A DNA stretch of 64,000 nucleotides, from positions 4,836,001 through 4,900,000 of the forward strand of contig NW_027248940.1 in assembly GCF_036711975.1 (NCBI RefSeq), given 5' to 3'. Of this stretch, positions 1 through 12,189 are shown one piece after another. Every line of letters starts with the position of its first letter. The stretch's first letter is position 1. Source of the stretch: Onthophagus taurus (taxonomy: Eukaryota; Arthropoda; Insecta; Coleoptera; Scarabaeidae). The translations under genes and the position numbers were made by a program. The notes under the pieces are model-generated. The model was given only the letters and a program-made list of their open reading frames with translations. It did no database searches and had not been told where the DNA came from.

Positions 1-3000
1 ATACGTTTGATGATAAAGTTTGTTTGTAAAAACGAAAACCGTCAATGTTTAATTATAGCAAAAATCGAAAATATTACTTAAACTTTAAAAAAATCATACC
101 GACGTTATTTATAGGAATTAAGAGACGACTTTTATCTTAAATTAAAGCTTAAACTTTAATCTTCATTTCTATATATAACAGGCAATACGTTTGGTGAAAA
201 AGTTTGTTTGTAAAATCGAAAACTGTCAATGTTTAATTATACAAAAAATCGAAAATATTTGTTAAATTAAAAAAAATCATACCGACTTTATTTATAGGAA
301 TTAAGAGCCGACTTTTATCTTAAATTAAAGCTTTAACTTTAATCTTCATTTCTATATGTAACAAGCAACACGTTTGATGATAAAGTTTATTTGTAAAAAC
401 GAAAACTGTCAATGTTTAAGTATAGCAAAAATCGAAAATATCATTTAAACTTTAAAAAAATCATACCCACTTTATTTATAGGAATTAAGAGACGACTTTT
501 ATCTTAAATTAAAGCTTAAACTTTAATCTTCATTTCTATATGTAACAAGCAACACGTGTGATGAAAAAGTTTGCTTGTAAAATCGAAAACTGTCAATGTT
601 TAATCATAGAAAAAATCGAAAATATTTGTTAAATTAAAAAAAATCATACCGACTTTATTCATAGGAATTAAGAGACGAGTTTTATCTTAAATTAAAGCTT
701 AAACTTTAATCTTCATTTCTATATGTAACAAGTAATACGTTTCATGAGAAAGTTTGTTTGTAAAAACGAAAACTCTCAATGTTTAATTATAGCAAAAATC
801 GAAGCTATCACTTAAACATTAAAAAAAACATACCGACTTTATTTATAGGAATTAAGAGACGACTTTTATTTTAAATTAAAGCTTAAACTTTAATCTTCAT
901 TTCTATATGTAACAAGAAATACGTTTGATTAAAAAGTTTGTTTGTAAAATCGAAAACTGTCAATGTTTAATTATAGCAAAAATCGAAAATACCACTTAAA
1001 CTTTAAAAAAATCATACCGACTTTATTTATAGGAATTAAGAGACGACTTTTATCTTAAATTAAAGCTTAAACTTTAATCTTCATTTCTATATGTAACAAG
1101 GAACACGTTTGATGAAAAAGTTTGTTTGTAAAAACGAAAACTGTCAATGTTTAATTATAGCAAAAATCGAAACTATCACTTAAACTTTAAAAAATCATAC
1201 CGACTTTATTTATAGGAATTAAGAGACGACTTTTATCATAAATTAAAGCTTAAACTTTAATCTTCATTTCTATATGTAACAAGCAACACGTTTGATGAAA
1301 AAGTTTGTTTGTAAAAACGAAAACTGTCAATGTTTAATTATAGCAAAAATCGAAAATATCATTTAAACTTTAAAAAAATCATACCGACTTTATTTATAGG
1401 AATTAAGAGACGACTTTTATCTTAAATTAAAGCTTAAACTTTAATCTTCATTTCTATATATAACAGGCAATACGTTTGATGATAAAGTTTGTTTGTAAAA
1501 ACAAAAACTGTCAATGTTTAATTATAGAAAAAATCGAAAATATTTGTTAAATTTTAGAAAATCATACCGACTTTATTTATAGGAATTAAGAGACGACTTT
1601 TATCTTAAATTAAAGCTTAAACATTAATCTTCATTTCTATATATATTAAGTAATACGTTTGATCATAAAGTTTGTTTGTAAAATCGAAAACTGTCAATGT
1701 TTAATTATAGCAAAATCCGAAAATATCACTTAAACCTTAAAAAAATCATATCGACTTTATTCATAGGAATTAAGAGACGACTTTTATCTTAAATTAAAGC
1801 TTAAACTTTAATCTTCATTTCTATATATAACAAGCAATACGTTTGATGATAAAGTTTGTTTGTAAAGACGAAAACTGTCAATGTTTAATTACAGTAAAAA
1901 TCGAAAATATCACTTAAACTTCAAAAAAATCATACCGACTTTATTCATAGGAATTAAGAGACGACTTTTATCTTAAATTAAAGCTTAAACTTTAATCTTG
2001 ATTGCTATATGTAACAAGCAACACGTTTGATGATAAAGTTTGTTTGTAAAATCGAAAACTGTCAATGTTTAATTATAGCAAAATACGAAAATATCACTTA
2101 AACCTTAAAAAAATCATATCGACTTTATTCATACGAATTAAGAGACGACTTTTATCTTAAATTAAAGCTTAAACTTTAATCTTCATTTCTATATATAACA
2201 AGCAATACGTTTGATGATAATGTTTGTTTGTAAAGACGAAAACTGTCAATGTTTAATTACAGTAAAAATCGAAAATATCACTTAAACTTCAAAAAAATCA
2301 TACCGACTTTATTCATAGGAATTAAGAGACGACTTTTATCTTAAATTAAAGCTTAAACTTTAATCTTGATTGCTATATGTAACAAGCAACACGTTTGATG
2401 ATGATAAAGTTTGTTTGTAAAGACGAAAACTGTCAATGTTTAATTACAGTAAAAATCGAAAATATCACTTAAACTTCAAAAAAATCATACCGACTTTATT
2501 CATACGAATTAAGAGACGACTTTTATCTTAAATTAAAGCTTAAACTTTAATCTTGATTGCTATATGTAACAAGCAACACGTTTGATGATAAAGTTTGTTT
2601 GTAAAATCGAAAACTGTCAATGTTTAATTATAGCAAAATCCGAAAATATCACTTAAACCTTAAAAAAATCATATCGACTTTATTCATAGGAATTAAGAGA
2701 CGACTTTTATCTTAAATTAAAGCTTAAACTTTAATCTTCATTTCTATATGTAACAAGCAACACGTTTGATGATAAATTTGTTTGTAAAATCGAAAACTGT
2801 CAATGTTTAATTCTACAAAAAATCGAAAATATTTGTTAAATTAAAAAAAATCATACCGACTTTATTTATAGGAATTAAGAGACGACTTTTATCTTAAATT
2901 AAAGCTTAAACTTTAATCTTCATTTCTATGTGTAACAAGCAACACGTTGGATGAAAAAGTTTGTTTGTAAAATCGAAAACTGTCAATGATTAGTTGTAAG

Positions 3001-3080
3001 AAAAATCGAAAATGTTTGTTAAACTTTAAAAAGTCAACTGCATTTTTAAGAGTCAAGAAACGATTTATATTTGAAATTGG
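1..3080. repeat. Satellite array 1, ~184-bp tandem unit
   Basis: Head-to-tail array cut by the left window edge. Units begin with A(T/C)ACGTTTGATGA at 1, 185, 368, 552, 735, 919, 1103, 1286, 1470, 1653, 1837, 2021, 2205, 2389, 2576, 2760 and 2942, so spacing is 182-187 bp; the last unit decays after about 3000. Every unit carries GTCAATGTTTAATTA and GGAATTAAGAGACGA. No coding potential is seen. The 187-bp spacing at 2389 comes from one extra GAT triplet. Confidence 0.97.
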
Positions 3081-3401
3081 AGCTACATGATTGCACTTTA
3101 GGATAAGGCATAAAAAGTTTTATGTAGGATTATAAAAATTTCCAGGTCATAGATCTCAATTGAAATCATCATAGAAAAAATAAACAAAGTAGATAACCGA
3201 AAAATTTATTGTTGCTTTAATGTGAATATGAAGTGGATTAAGAAATAGTGATGTAAAAATATTTTAGTTTTAACCGATTCTCTTCTGCATGACTTTTAAA
3301 ATCCAATTGTAGAAAACATACACCTTCTTGTACTCCTTAAATGAACAGCATTCACCTTCTTAAGTATGTATGTATATCAATTAGAAATTATTAATATTTA
3401 C

Positions 3402-4684
3402 TTTAGCTGCTGCTGCGTGTGAAAATTCGCCAAAGACAGGAGTATCCATAATGAGAGGTTTTTGGCTCATACACAACAATATCAGAATATCTTTTCGTGT
3501 TGAAACGTCCGCTTCAAACCAGTTCAAGTTATAAACATCTTCGGCAGCGCTACCAGCCTATTAACAAATATCACTTTATTAATATTTTAGGTGAATAACA
3601 AATTAGTTCATACCGCTGTGGTAAATCTTTGTCCAATTGCGTGAATTGTATAAAGTGCAATTGCTGTTGATACCATCACTAAGCAACTTATTAAATTCTT
3701 TTCCTACAAAAAGTACTTAATTAGCAATTAAAAGATTTTATATCATACGAGAACTCAAACCAAAGCAAATGCGGTGACCGAGATTGTTAAACAAAGTATA
3801 GTACAAAATTTTGTAGGCGCAATAAAGCCCGCATAGAAATTGTAAACGCATTTAAACTTGCTAAAATCATAAATGATATCGTAAATGTTGTAAAATAAAC
3901 TCCTAGATTAGTATACCTGAAAATATCTTGATGATACAAGACGATAGGTCGCAAACTCTTAAAATTTTCATTCTTATTTCTTGTTAAATGTGTGTTGTTA
4001 ATCATGATTTTAACGTTTTCAATTCGTATGATTAATAATTCAACCACGTAGGCATACATTATTGATGAAAAAATTATGATATGCAATCCACTGCTTATGA
4101 TATAAATTTGGAATAACATTATTAAGGTTATTTCCCACTGATTCAATTTAAATGGTACATAATATTCCATTACGAAGCAGAGTTTAGTATTAACGACGTT
4201 GTCACAATCATTTCGTATCATAACATAATACGCCATGAGATATCCCAAAAGAAATCCACCGAAATGAACCAATTTCAAAATAATTTTCATATTTTCTTCA
4301 ATAAATTTAAATCTTTCATTGTCAACGAGCTCTTTAATATCACTTAATATGGTAATCATTTTGAGAAATTGACATCGTTTTCGCAAAACTTGAATGTTAT
4401 TAATCAGAATAACTGCAGACGCAGCAAGAAATTCGAGATAAAATAATATATTAGCAAAGTTCTTCTTGTAATCTAAATTCGTTAAAATAACCATATTAAC
4501 GTATACTTAATTATGTTGTAACACACTCACTTGTAAATTTTATAAAAAATGGATAAAAGCCCCAAATTATGTTGATTACGATCAATATAAATGTTCCCAA
4601 TTTATTAAATCCGCGCGAGGTGGGCCAAGAGTAGCATTTGCGCAAATACTTTTCGAGAAGGTAAAAACCGAGTGTTTTCGACAT
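3402..4684 (-). CDS. Insect odorant receptor (7tm_6 family), multi-exon
   Basis: Exons read on the minus strand: 4684-4531 (ATG, begins MSKTLGFYLLEKY), 4505-3917, 3860-3761, 3703-3614 and 3557-3402. All four introns are GT...AG and phases agree, giving 363 residues before the last splice donor. Family hallmarks: hydrophobic helices through exon 2, the loop ending HQDIF, then APTKFC, GQRFTTA, and the C-terminal block beginning AGSAAEDVYN and reaching RKDILILLCMSQKPL. The protein would be a ligand-binding subunit that forms a cation channel with Orco in olfactory neuron membranes. A continuous reading frame to 3787 is intron read-through and is wrong after HQDIF. The terminal exon is not resolved: donor AAA|GTAAAT at 3401 could join short frames ending at 3270 or about 3290, neither typical of the family. 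It may be complete or a recent pseudogene. Ligand unknown. Confidence 0.88.
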
Positions 4685-4959
4685 CCTAAATGATGTTGAA
4701 CTAAAAAGAAGGAAAGCTTAGCTTCTAGTCTACGTGTACGTGGATACGTGTATCAATAGTAAAATTTGAATTATGACTATTGATTTATCATCTACGTTTT
4801 TTAAAACCCTAGAATACTGTATTATTATACTGTCGTAAACTTTATGATCATTAAAAAACCATTATATAGAAATCACATTTTTGTTATAAAATATGTACAA
4901 TCTATGAAGATATCTTACTTACGTATTCAGTAACACAATAATGTATAATAAATCTAAAT

Positions 4960-5215
4960 TATTCTTAATGCGAGGCGCATTCGGTGCACTAATTTCCACG
5001 ATGCGTTCCACAAAATGCCTTTCTACACTGCACACAATACGGGGTGGTCACTCCACTTAATTTGTTTGGGCAGTAAAAACAAATTGTATATACGTTTTTT
5101 GTCTTGAGGAACCGTATTCTCATCCACCACATCTACCTTGAGTATATCGCAAATGATCATAAATTTTTCCCGGGATAAAGGTTTTTCACCCCTCTTAAAC
5201 GTATTGTAGCAATAT
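4960..5215 (-). pseudogene. Possible piggyBac C-terminal cysteine-rich remnant
   Basis: On the minus strand a frame containing FYCPNK, PYCVQCRKAFCGTHRG gives spaced C-x2-C and C-x2-H residues like the cysteine-rich zinc-binding tail that ends piggyBac transposases. A frame change precedes it and stops follow. No terminal repeats were found. The match rests on cysteine spacing only, so it could be another small zinc motif. Confidence 0.35.
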
Positions 5216-5334
5216 CCTAGGTATATATGAATTAATACTGGCTGAATTTACCGTTCCGTAAAATACACATAATGGCCATCTTCAGGTTTTTCGACTGTAA
5301 CTCATACTTGAAGAAAGCTGATCAAACGTATTGT

Positions 5335-5991
5335 CCCCTCACGATTTCTTGAATTAGCCACAGTTTATTTTAGTACTTATAAAATTGATTAAATCGTATC
5401 TCAGAAACTAATTGCGATATCATAGTGAGATATACATCATTTTAAAGCTAAGTTAATGTATTTTTAGTGCGAAATATATAAATTCTTAGTTCCCATAAAT
5501 CTTGCTGCAATGATTTTTTTAATTAAACTCTGCACGATTAATTAATTTTGATATATTAACACAAAACTATGATATCATATCTCAAAAACTAGTGAGGGTA
5601 TTATGATGATATAAGAAACATTTTAAAGCAAATTTAATCTAGTTTCAGTGTACCATACATAATTTATTAGTTTCTATAAACTTGATTGTTACGATTTCTT
5701 GAATTAGACACTGTTCATTTTAGTATTTATACAATTGATTAAATCGTATCTCAGAAACTAATTGTGATATCATAGTGAGATATTCGTCATTTTAAAGCTA
5801 ACTTAATGTATTTTTAGTGTGCCATAAATAAATTCTTAGTTCCCTTAAATCTGGTTGTAACGACTTTTTTAATTAAACTCTGCACGATTAATAAATTGTG
5901 ATGTATTAACACAAAACTAAAATATCGTACCTCAAAAACTAGTGGGGGTATCATGATGATATAAGAAACATTTTAAAGCAAATTTAATCTA
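5335..5991. repeat. Satellite array 2, first block (350-bp dimer)
   Basis: Units carrying GATTTCTTGAATTAG recur 350 bp apart (5343, 5693). Each 350-bp unit is two diverged ~175-bp halves: one contains ATCTCAGAAACTAATTG, the other ATCTCAAAAACTAGTG, and both continue to CATTTTAAAGC and then a TTTTAGTG(T)-C-ATAAATAA segment. The block stops at 5991 where the Penelope-like element is inserted. Confidence 0.93.
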
Positions 5992-6012
5992 AATTCTCAT
6001 TTTTTCAAAAGT

Positions 6013-7137
6013 GAAAGAATACATAAAAATAGAAATGAACTAATACAGACGATACAAGCAGTTACATTACGTGACAATTATACTCTTTTATCTTTCGACA
6101 TTACTAACCTGTACACCAGCATTCCTGTAGATGAAACTTTATCAATAACCAGGAACTTACTTACAACAAAAATCGACCAAACTGACACAAACAATATATA
6201 CCAATTATTAAAACTGAGCACAGAAATGAATTTTTGCCAATTCATCAAAAAGTTTTATAAATACAAAGATGGTCTCCCAATGGGTTCACCACTTAGCGGT
6301 TTATTGTCCGATATCTTCCTCAATTCCCTAGAAAAAGATATATTACACAAAAATAATGACAAAAATAAAAACATCTTGTATTGGAAAAGATATGTGGATG
6401 ATGTGATAGTTGTCTGGAATGGTAATGATACACATGAAATAGCAAATTTTCTCAACTACCTCAACGAGCTACACCCTAACATCAAATTTACAATGGAAAT
6501 AGAAGAAAACAATCAATTAAATTACTTAGATTTGACATTACACAAAATAAATAACCACATCGAGTTCACCATCTACAGAAAACCCACACAGACGGGCGTT
6601 ATCATACCCTACGATTCCTTTCACCATCCCAACCACAAGGCATCAGCAATTAGAGCATATCTACAACGCATGAATACAACACCGATGCAACCTTCCAATA
6701 AAACCAATGAAATTAACATAATTAAAACAATAGCCATAAACAATAAATTCCCAAATAACTACATTGATAAAATTATAAACAAAATTAACAACAAGAATCA
6801 ATTACAACAAGCCACCACTTTACAAACAATCCATGACAAAGATGAAAAAACCTACAGATCTATACAATTTTCCGGTTTTATTTCATACAACATCAAACGA
6901 ATTTTTAATAAATACAACATACAGATTTCCTTCAAGAATAACAATACTACAAATCATATATTATTTAATGCTAAAGATAAAACAAACAAATTACAAAAAA
7001 GTGGAGTGTACAAATCGAAATGTACTGATTGTAACACTTCCTACGTAGGTCAAACAGGGAGAACACTAGAACAACGCATCAAAGAACACATAGCACAAAC
7101 AGAAATAAGAGACGGCGAAAAGATTCTTAAATTCTAA
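6013..7137 (+). pseudogene. Penelope-type reverse transcriptase with GIY-YIG endonuclease, partial
   Basis: Open from about 6013 (no ATG; the first ATG at 6226 is internal) to the stop at 7135-7137. RT motif A reads SFDITNLYTSIP, the next block LPMGSPLSG, and the catalytic box RYVDDVIVV. These are Penelope-clade signatures; the YVDD-type box carries the metal-binding aspartates. Near the C-terminus a cysteine pair (KCTDC) is followed by SYVGQTGRTLEQRIKEH, the GIY-YIG nuclease that nicks target DNA. The frame ends in a stop just before an (AAAT)n tract. After the tract another frame continues with YEIDKLRKTRHDI, which looks like the normal end of the nuclease, so the tract probably replaced part of the domain. 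Inactive copy: N-terminus absent and nuclease interrupted. Confidence 0.88.
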
Positions 7138-7164
7138 ATAAATAAATAAATAAATAAATAAATA
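7137..7164. repeat. (AAAT)n microsatellite within Penelope frame
   Basis: Seven AAAT units directly follow the stop codon of the RT-nuclease frame and precede sequence that still resembles the nuclease C-terminus. Confidence 0.9.
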
Positions 7165-7868
7165 CGAAATAGACAAATTAAGGAAGACAAGACATGATAT
7201 TAAATGCTTAAACGATCAAACACAACTAAACAAAATTCCACTCTACACCTTCCTCAAATATCCATTCAAAAAACCCCCATGATGCCAAGGGTTTCTCCAT
7301 CTAGTCCGTGTGGAGTCTCCGCACTTCAAGGGGTCCCAATGGCTTCTCTCCCAACTTCTCTCACAGTTTCCTCTCCTTATCTCCCAAAGGAAGATAATTT
7401 GGACAACAAAATTAGATCCTATTCCCGTTTCTCACAAAATATATACCTTTTAAAAAAGTCCCTTTGGAAACTTAAACTATATTTTTTCGAATTCATACTT
7501 AAAAAGAAAATCTTCACATTCTGAACACGCATGCGCACCTTATAACGACTGTTGCGCAAGACTGCATGCGACCACATAGCACGCCATTTTCCACATTTCT
7601 CCGCTCCTGAAAACAAATTAACACCTTAACTCTACCAAAAAAGAAACTAATATTTTTATGTACTACATAACATAACCAAAAAGGACGAAGTAAGTTTTAA
7701 CATGTGTTTTGTAATGTCATATAAGTTTTGTTACATTTTGTTTTGTTTCTCTACATTGATTTTCAATTTCAATCTCAAGTGATACATATACGTTTATGAT
7801 TTATAAACATTTATTATTATTTTATAAAAAAATAGTTTTATATACCTTTTATGTTTAATTTTTAAAGC

Positions 7869-7902
7869 CTCCGAAGATGGCGTAAATCGCCGAAACGCGT
7901 CA
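7869..7902 (+). other. Ribozyme-like hairpin motif at Penelope 3' region
   Basis: CCGAAGATGGCG, a short loop, then TCGCCGAAACGCGTC. GGCG pairs with CGCC, and the flanks resemble the CUGANGA / GAAAC core of the hammerhead motifs reported in Penelope-like elements. The core is imperfect (CCGA instead of CUGA) and the helix closing pair is off, so a working ribozyme is not claimed. Confidence 0.35.
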
Positions 7903-7998
7903 GGCAGAGTGTATAACTCAATTTATCAATAAAAGCATAAATATAAATTTAATTATTTTCATAACATATTTATATTGATAATAAGGATCCACATCATG

Positions 7999-8973
7999 AA
8001 ATTTAATCTAGTTTTAGTGTACCATAAATAATTTATTAGTTTCTATACACTTGATTGTTATGATTTCTTGAATTAGACACTGTTCATTTTAGTATTTATA
8101 TAATTGATTAAATCGTATCTCAGAAACTAATTGCGATATCATAGTGAGATATACGTCATTTTAAAGCTAAGTTAATGTACTTTTAGTGTGCCATAAATAA
8201 ATTCTTAGTTCCCTTAAATCTGGTTGCAACGACTTTTTTAATTAAACTCTGCACGATTAATAAATTTTGATGTATTAACACAAAACTAAGATATTGTATC
8301 TCAAAAACTAGTGGGGTGTCATGATGATATAAGAAACATTTTAAAGCAAATTTAATCTAGTTTTAGTGTACAATAAATAATTTAGTAGCTTCTATAAACT
8401 TGATTGTTACGATTTTTTGAATTCGACACTGTTCATTTTAGTACTGATAAAACTGATTAAATCGTATCTCAGAAACTAATTGCGATATTATAGTGAGATA
8501 TTCGTTATTTTAAAGCTAAGTTAATGTATTTTTAGTGTGCTATAAATAAATTCTTAGTTCCCTTACATCTGGTTGCAACTACTTTTTTAATTAACCTTTG
8601 CACGATTAATAAATTTTGATGTATTAACACAAAACTAAGATATCGTATCTCAAAAATTAGTAGGGGTATCATGATGATATAAGAAACATTTTAAAGCAAA
8701 TTTAATCTAGTTTTAGTGTACCATAAATAATTTATTAGTTTCTATAAACTCGATTGTTACGATTTCTTGAATTAGACACTGTTCATTTTAGTATTTATAC
8801 AATTGATTAAATCGTATCTCAGAAACTAATTGCGATATCATAGCGAGATATTCGTCATTTTAAAGCTCAGTTAATGTATTTTTAGTGTGCCATAAATAAA
8901 TTCTTAGTTCCCTTAAATCTGGTTGCAACGACTTTTTTAATTAAACTTTGCACGATTAATAAATTTTGATGTA
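7999..8973. repeat. Satellite array 2, second block
   Basis: Continuation of the 350-bp dimeric satellite after the Penelope insertion; GATTTCTTGAATTAG-type starts at about 8061, 8411 and 8761. It ends at GATGTA (8968-8973), where the TA-flanked transposon enters; the interrupted word GATGTATTAAC is completed at 12190. Confidence 0.92.
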
Positions 8974-11900
8974 GGGTAAACGCACCAGTGTTTGACCTGT
9001 TAAGGATTTTTTAATGTCAGTGTTTGACCGAGCCATATTATTTTTCTTGTAGATATCTCTGCCTTTACATAAAATGATCAAAATATGATCAAATACACAT
9101 CTGATTCATTTAAAGTTACTTACCCTACATATAAAATATAACATCTGTGACGACTTATGAACACAAAAAAGAACAATACAGTCGATTAGCAATTTAATAA
9201 CTAACGCAGGTCCTCTGCCGGCCCAGTGAACACGGGTAGGGTTATTTATAAGGCGCCACACAGTTAACCCTGCGTTGTCCACGAACTGTGACGTGAGGTG
9301 GTAAAGTGATGCTATCGACACAAGTGGACACAAACACAAAAAAAAAATAATAATAAACAGTTCGAGATATTTTAAGTTGCAAAAAAATATTTATTCGGTA
9401 AAAATAAAAAAAAAAAAAAATAATAAGGTAAATAAAAAAAATATTATGATATACCTACGTAAGTAATAATGTTGTTGTCCAGCAAACGTGAAGCAACACA
9501 ATAAAAAAAAAGATAAGAATTGTTGGCGTACCAAAAAAAAAATTGAAATAAATGTGTACGCCAAAATTTTACAAAGAAAAATAAAGATTATTTTGTTTGA
9601 TTTAACTGACAACAAAATACTGAATATTTTCAATCTATGATAATTTTATGATATATATAAAATATATTTAATTAATTTATTTGATTTATGATTTAATGAA
9701 TTTAATTTAAATTGTACTAATTAATTGAACAAAAGCTCACCGGGAAGCGGTATATAAAAACAAACGTTTAGGTCTGACCTTGTCTTGACCACGTGTAGAC
9801 GATCCAAGCAAATTCTTCCAGCTCCAGCGACAATCTCCTCCGATTCAGGGAAAGGAAAACTTAATAGGTGGTGGCAATGCAACCTCGACCAAAATCCTCA
9901 AGGAAGAACCCCTCCGAAAAGGTAGAACTTCGAAAATCTCACAAAATAACCAAACTTCTGTCTCGAAAATGTTACAGAAAGGTTGCCAAAATTTACGCTC
10001 TTCAATTAAAACCTTAAATGAACACGAGGAAATTAGAAAAGAAAAAAAAATATAAAAAAAAAGTAGAAAGGATGGAAAAATAAAATATAAAAAAAAATGA
10101 TGATAATAATTTAATTAATTTGGTGTTAAAAGGATGTATGTTTGAATAAATGAAGGTATGAATGTGTAAGGCAAAATATAAAATGTATTTAATAAAAATA
10201 TCTTACCTCAGATCTTCGAGGTTTAGTCAGAAAAACTTAGAAAAGTTTCAAAATACGGTTTAATCCGGAATAATCCGATAATTGAACGTGCAAAAACGTT
10301 ACCAATAAATTGCACAACACGTAGATGAATCCCAAAAATTTGGATTAGGAACCAATCATCACGCAAAAAATTCAAAATGGCTTTACCAAAAATCCTAACT
10401 CTACGTGCGTACACGTACTGATCTGACTTGAAAAAAAGGAAGAGAAAATCTTACACAGACGATAAATATCCTTAAAAATTCACAAAAAAATTGATACTTG
10501 CGCACAAACAAGAATAACGAAAGAATTAACACCATCTTTTAGGGGAAACGAAGAAGTACAATAAGTTTAGAGGAAAATAAATTGAAAAGGAAAAAGGAAA
10601 ATCATGAAAGGAGATCTTCGGAGAATTGTCGCTGAAAAAGAAAAATTAATTAAACAAAAATTCAACAAAATAAACAAAATAAATCATCGCGAAGTTTATG
10701 CAACTCAAAATACTCGATAACAAAATAAAATGTCTAACCCAAAATAAAATAAAACAAAGAATTAGGAAAGTAAAGGTTAAACACACAAATGAAACATTAA
10801 GGAAGAATACAACCGTAACACATCATGAAGTAATATTTTTTAAAAATTGAAAAGGAAAACAGTATTTGGCATTTAGTGTTTGACCACTTTGATTACATTA
10901 CTTGACCAATAATATCTAGTCTTTGACCTTAAAACCGTCAATGTTTGACCGATTCTTAATATAATATTCATTTTCATTATTTTTCCATACTGTTTTGTTC
11001 ACAAAAAAATGTTTATATTTTTTGCCTCTTTAAGAACATCTTTTAAAACAGGAGCAAAATGCTTCTGTTTTAAATTGGGTTTTTGTAACAGGAAAACCCC
11101 TATCTGCAGAATTTAAAAATGCTGGTGGGCCCATTTTCCTCTGCACTGGTGTTTTTCCTTTTTGTTTATAAATAAGATTTTACTTTGGAACGTTAAACAT
11201 CTTGGCTGCTTTTTCATCAGATAAACCCCTACTTCTTACATCGAGTCTTTTGAAGATCTTCTTCACTATTTTTAAACTTAGGCTTCGTTGTCATATTGGT
11301 ACTGATAAAATGTTAACCTGTTTCATATTTGCTAGATTTTCCATATAGTTTTTCATTGTTTGATAATTGACCACTATAACAGTCAGCGTCTGACCAACCT
11401 TTTATCCTTTTAATTTTACAGACTCATTACTGCTTAAGTGCGGTCAATTACTTTTATTGTTATAAAAAAGGTTTAAAAAATTAGAAAAGAAACAAACATT
11501 TACACTTATATTTATATTACGCTTAAATATTTATAAAATTTAAAATCGGTTAAAAAACTCATAATTGACCGCATATTTAAACTAATTGTATCTTACTTTT
11601 AAAGTATAAAAGTTTTGGTCAAATACTAAACAACTTAAACGGGAAGATATAAGTTTTAAAAACAGGTATTACACATTTTTCCATTTTATTAATCAAATAT
11701 AAATCCTTGTGAGATTATAAAACAACCAATTCGTCTAGTATTTGACCGTTTGGTCAAACACTAATTTTTAATTAAATTTAGAACTGCCAGTCATTGACCG
11801 GCTTTATTTCAACAAATAATTAATTAAAGCGGTATTTTTTTAATATAACCAATAGAAAACATTATTAGATCACTGGCAAACAAATAAAAAACATCATACA

Positions 11901-12189
11901 TGCAAAAACGGCTGAATAGTATTACCCTGTTTAGGCGAATTTCTAAACATAAAAATTACGCTTTTTAGCACGATGCGAATAGGTCGGTAGTTAGCGCGAA
12001 ATTAAACAACAAAAACTCAAGAACGGGTATGGTCGTGGACTTTTTGTGTACTAGGGGATGGAGAGGAGACTGGTGGCTATTTATGGATATATTTATATTT
12101 TTTTAGATATTCCTTGGATCCTTATTTTTTACATTTTTTTACAAAAACGGTCAAACACTGACCAACGGTCAATTACTGGCGTTTTACCC
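8974..12189. mobile_element. TA-flanked pogo-type DNA transposon with TTGACC repeats
   Basis: Ends are inverted: GGGTAAACGCACCAGTGTTT at the left and the complement of GGGTAAAACGCCAGTAATTG at the right, flanked by TA at 8972-8973 and 12190-12191. Removing the 3216 bp and one TA restores the satellite word GATGTATTAAC. The motif TTGACC or its complement GGTCAA appears well over a dozen times, clustered at 8990-9030, 10875-10960, 11365-11800 and 12150-12175. A decayed pogo/CENP-B-type helix-turn-helix is coded at 11040-11294 on the minus strand, so the element is a deletion derivative or wreck of a pogo-like transposon. Much of 9350-10860 is A-rich and unrecognised. Confidence 0.8.
11040..11294 (-). 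pseudogene. pogo/CENP-B-type transposase N-terminus, degenerate
   Basis: ATG at 11294 opens MTTKPKFKNSEEDLQKTR. After stops and a frame change come RGLSDEKAAKMFNVPK, then KGKTPVQRKMGPPAFLN and DRGFPVTKTQF. The order helix-turn-helix (KAA..FNVPKS), Gly-Lys linker, G-P-P..L and GFPVT matches the N-terminal DNA-binding region of pogo/jerky transposases. No DDE catalytic region was found downstream in the element. Confidence 0.6.

Larger units (their letters stand above)
5992..7998 (+). mobile_element. Penelope-like retroelement (5'-truncated)
   Basis: The element interrupts the 350-bp satellite. The satellite word AAATTTAATCTA occurs at 5980-5991 and again at 7999-8010, a 12-bp target duplication. 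It holds a reverse transcriptase with a C-terminal GIY-YIG endonuclease (6013-7137), an (AAAT)n run just after the frame, and a 3' region ending in a hairpin motif at 7869-7902 plus an AT-rich tail. The upstream part of the RT is missing, which is common for these elements. Confidence 0.9.

Noticed and set aside
1..3080. Possible CRISPR-like direct repeat array
   Set aside because: Repeats are 184 bp and contiguous without unique spacers; the genome is eukaryotic. It is satellite DNA.
3787..3916. Continuous minus-strand frame after HQDIF in the odorant receptor
   Set aside because: Splicing 3916-3861 as a 56-bp intron restores the conserved receptor sequence; the read-through residues match nothing and the paralogue has the same splice sites.
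7204..7524. 106-codon plus-strand frame after the Penelope RT
   Set aside because: Serine/proline-rich with no family match, in the 3' region of the element; probably non-coding.
9106..9633. Minus-strand frames in the pogo-type element
   Set aside because: Low-complexity Phe/Leu-rich translations of A-rich DNA with no transposase motif.
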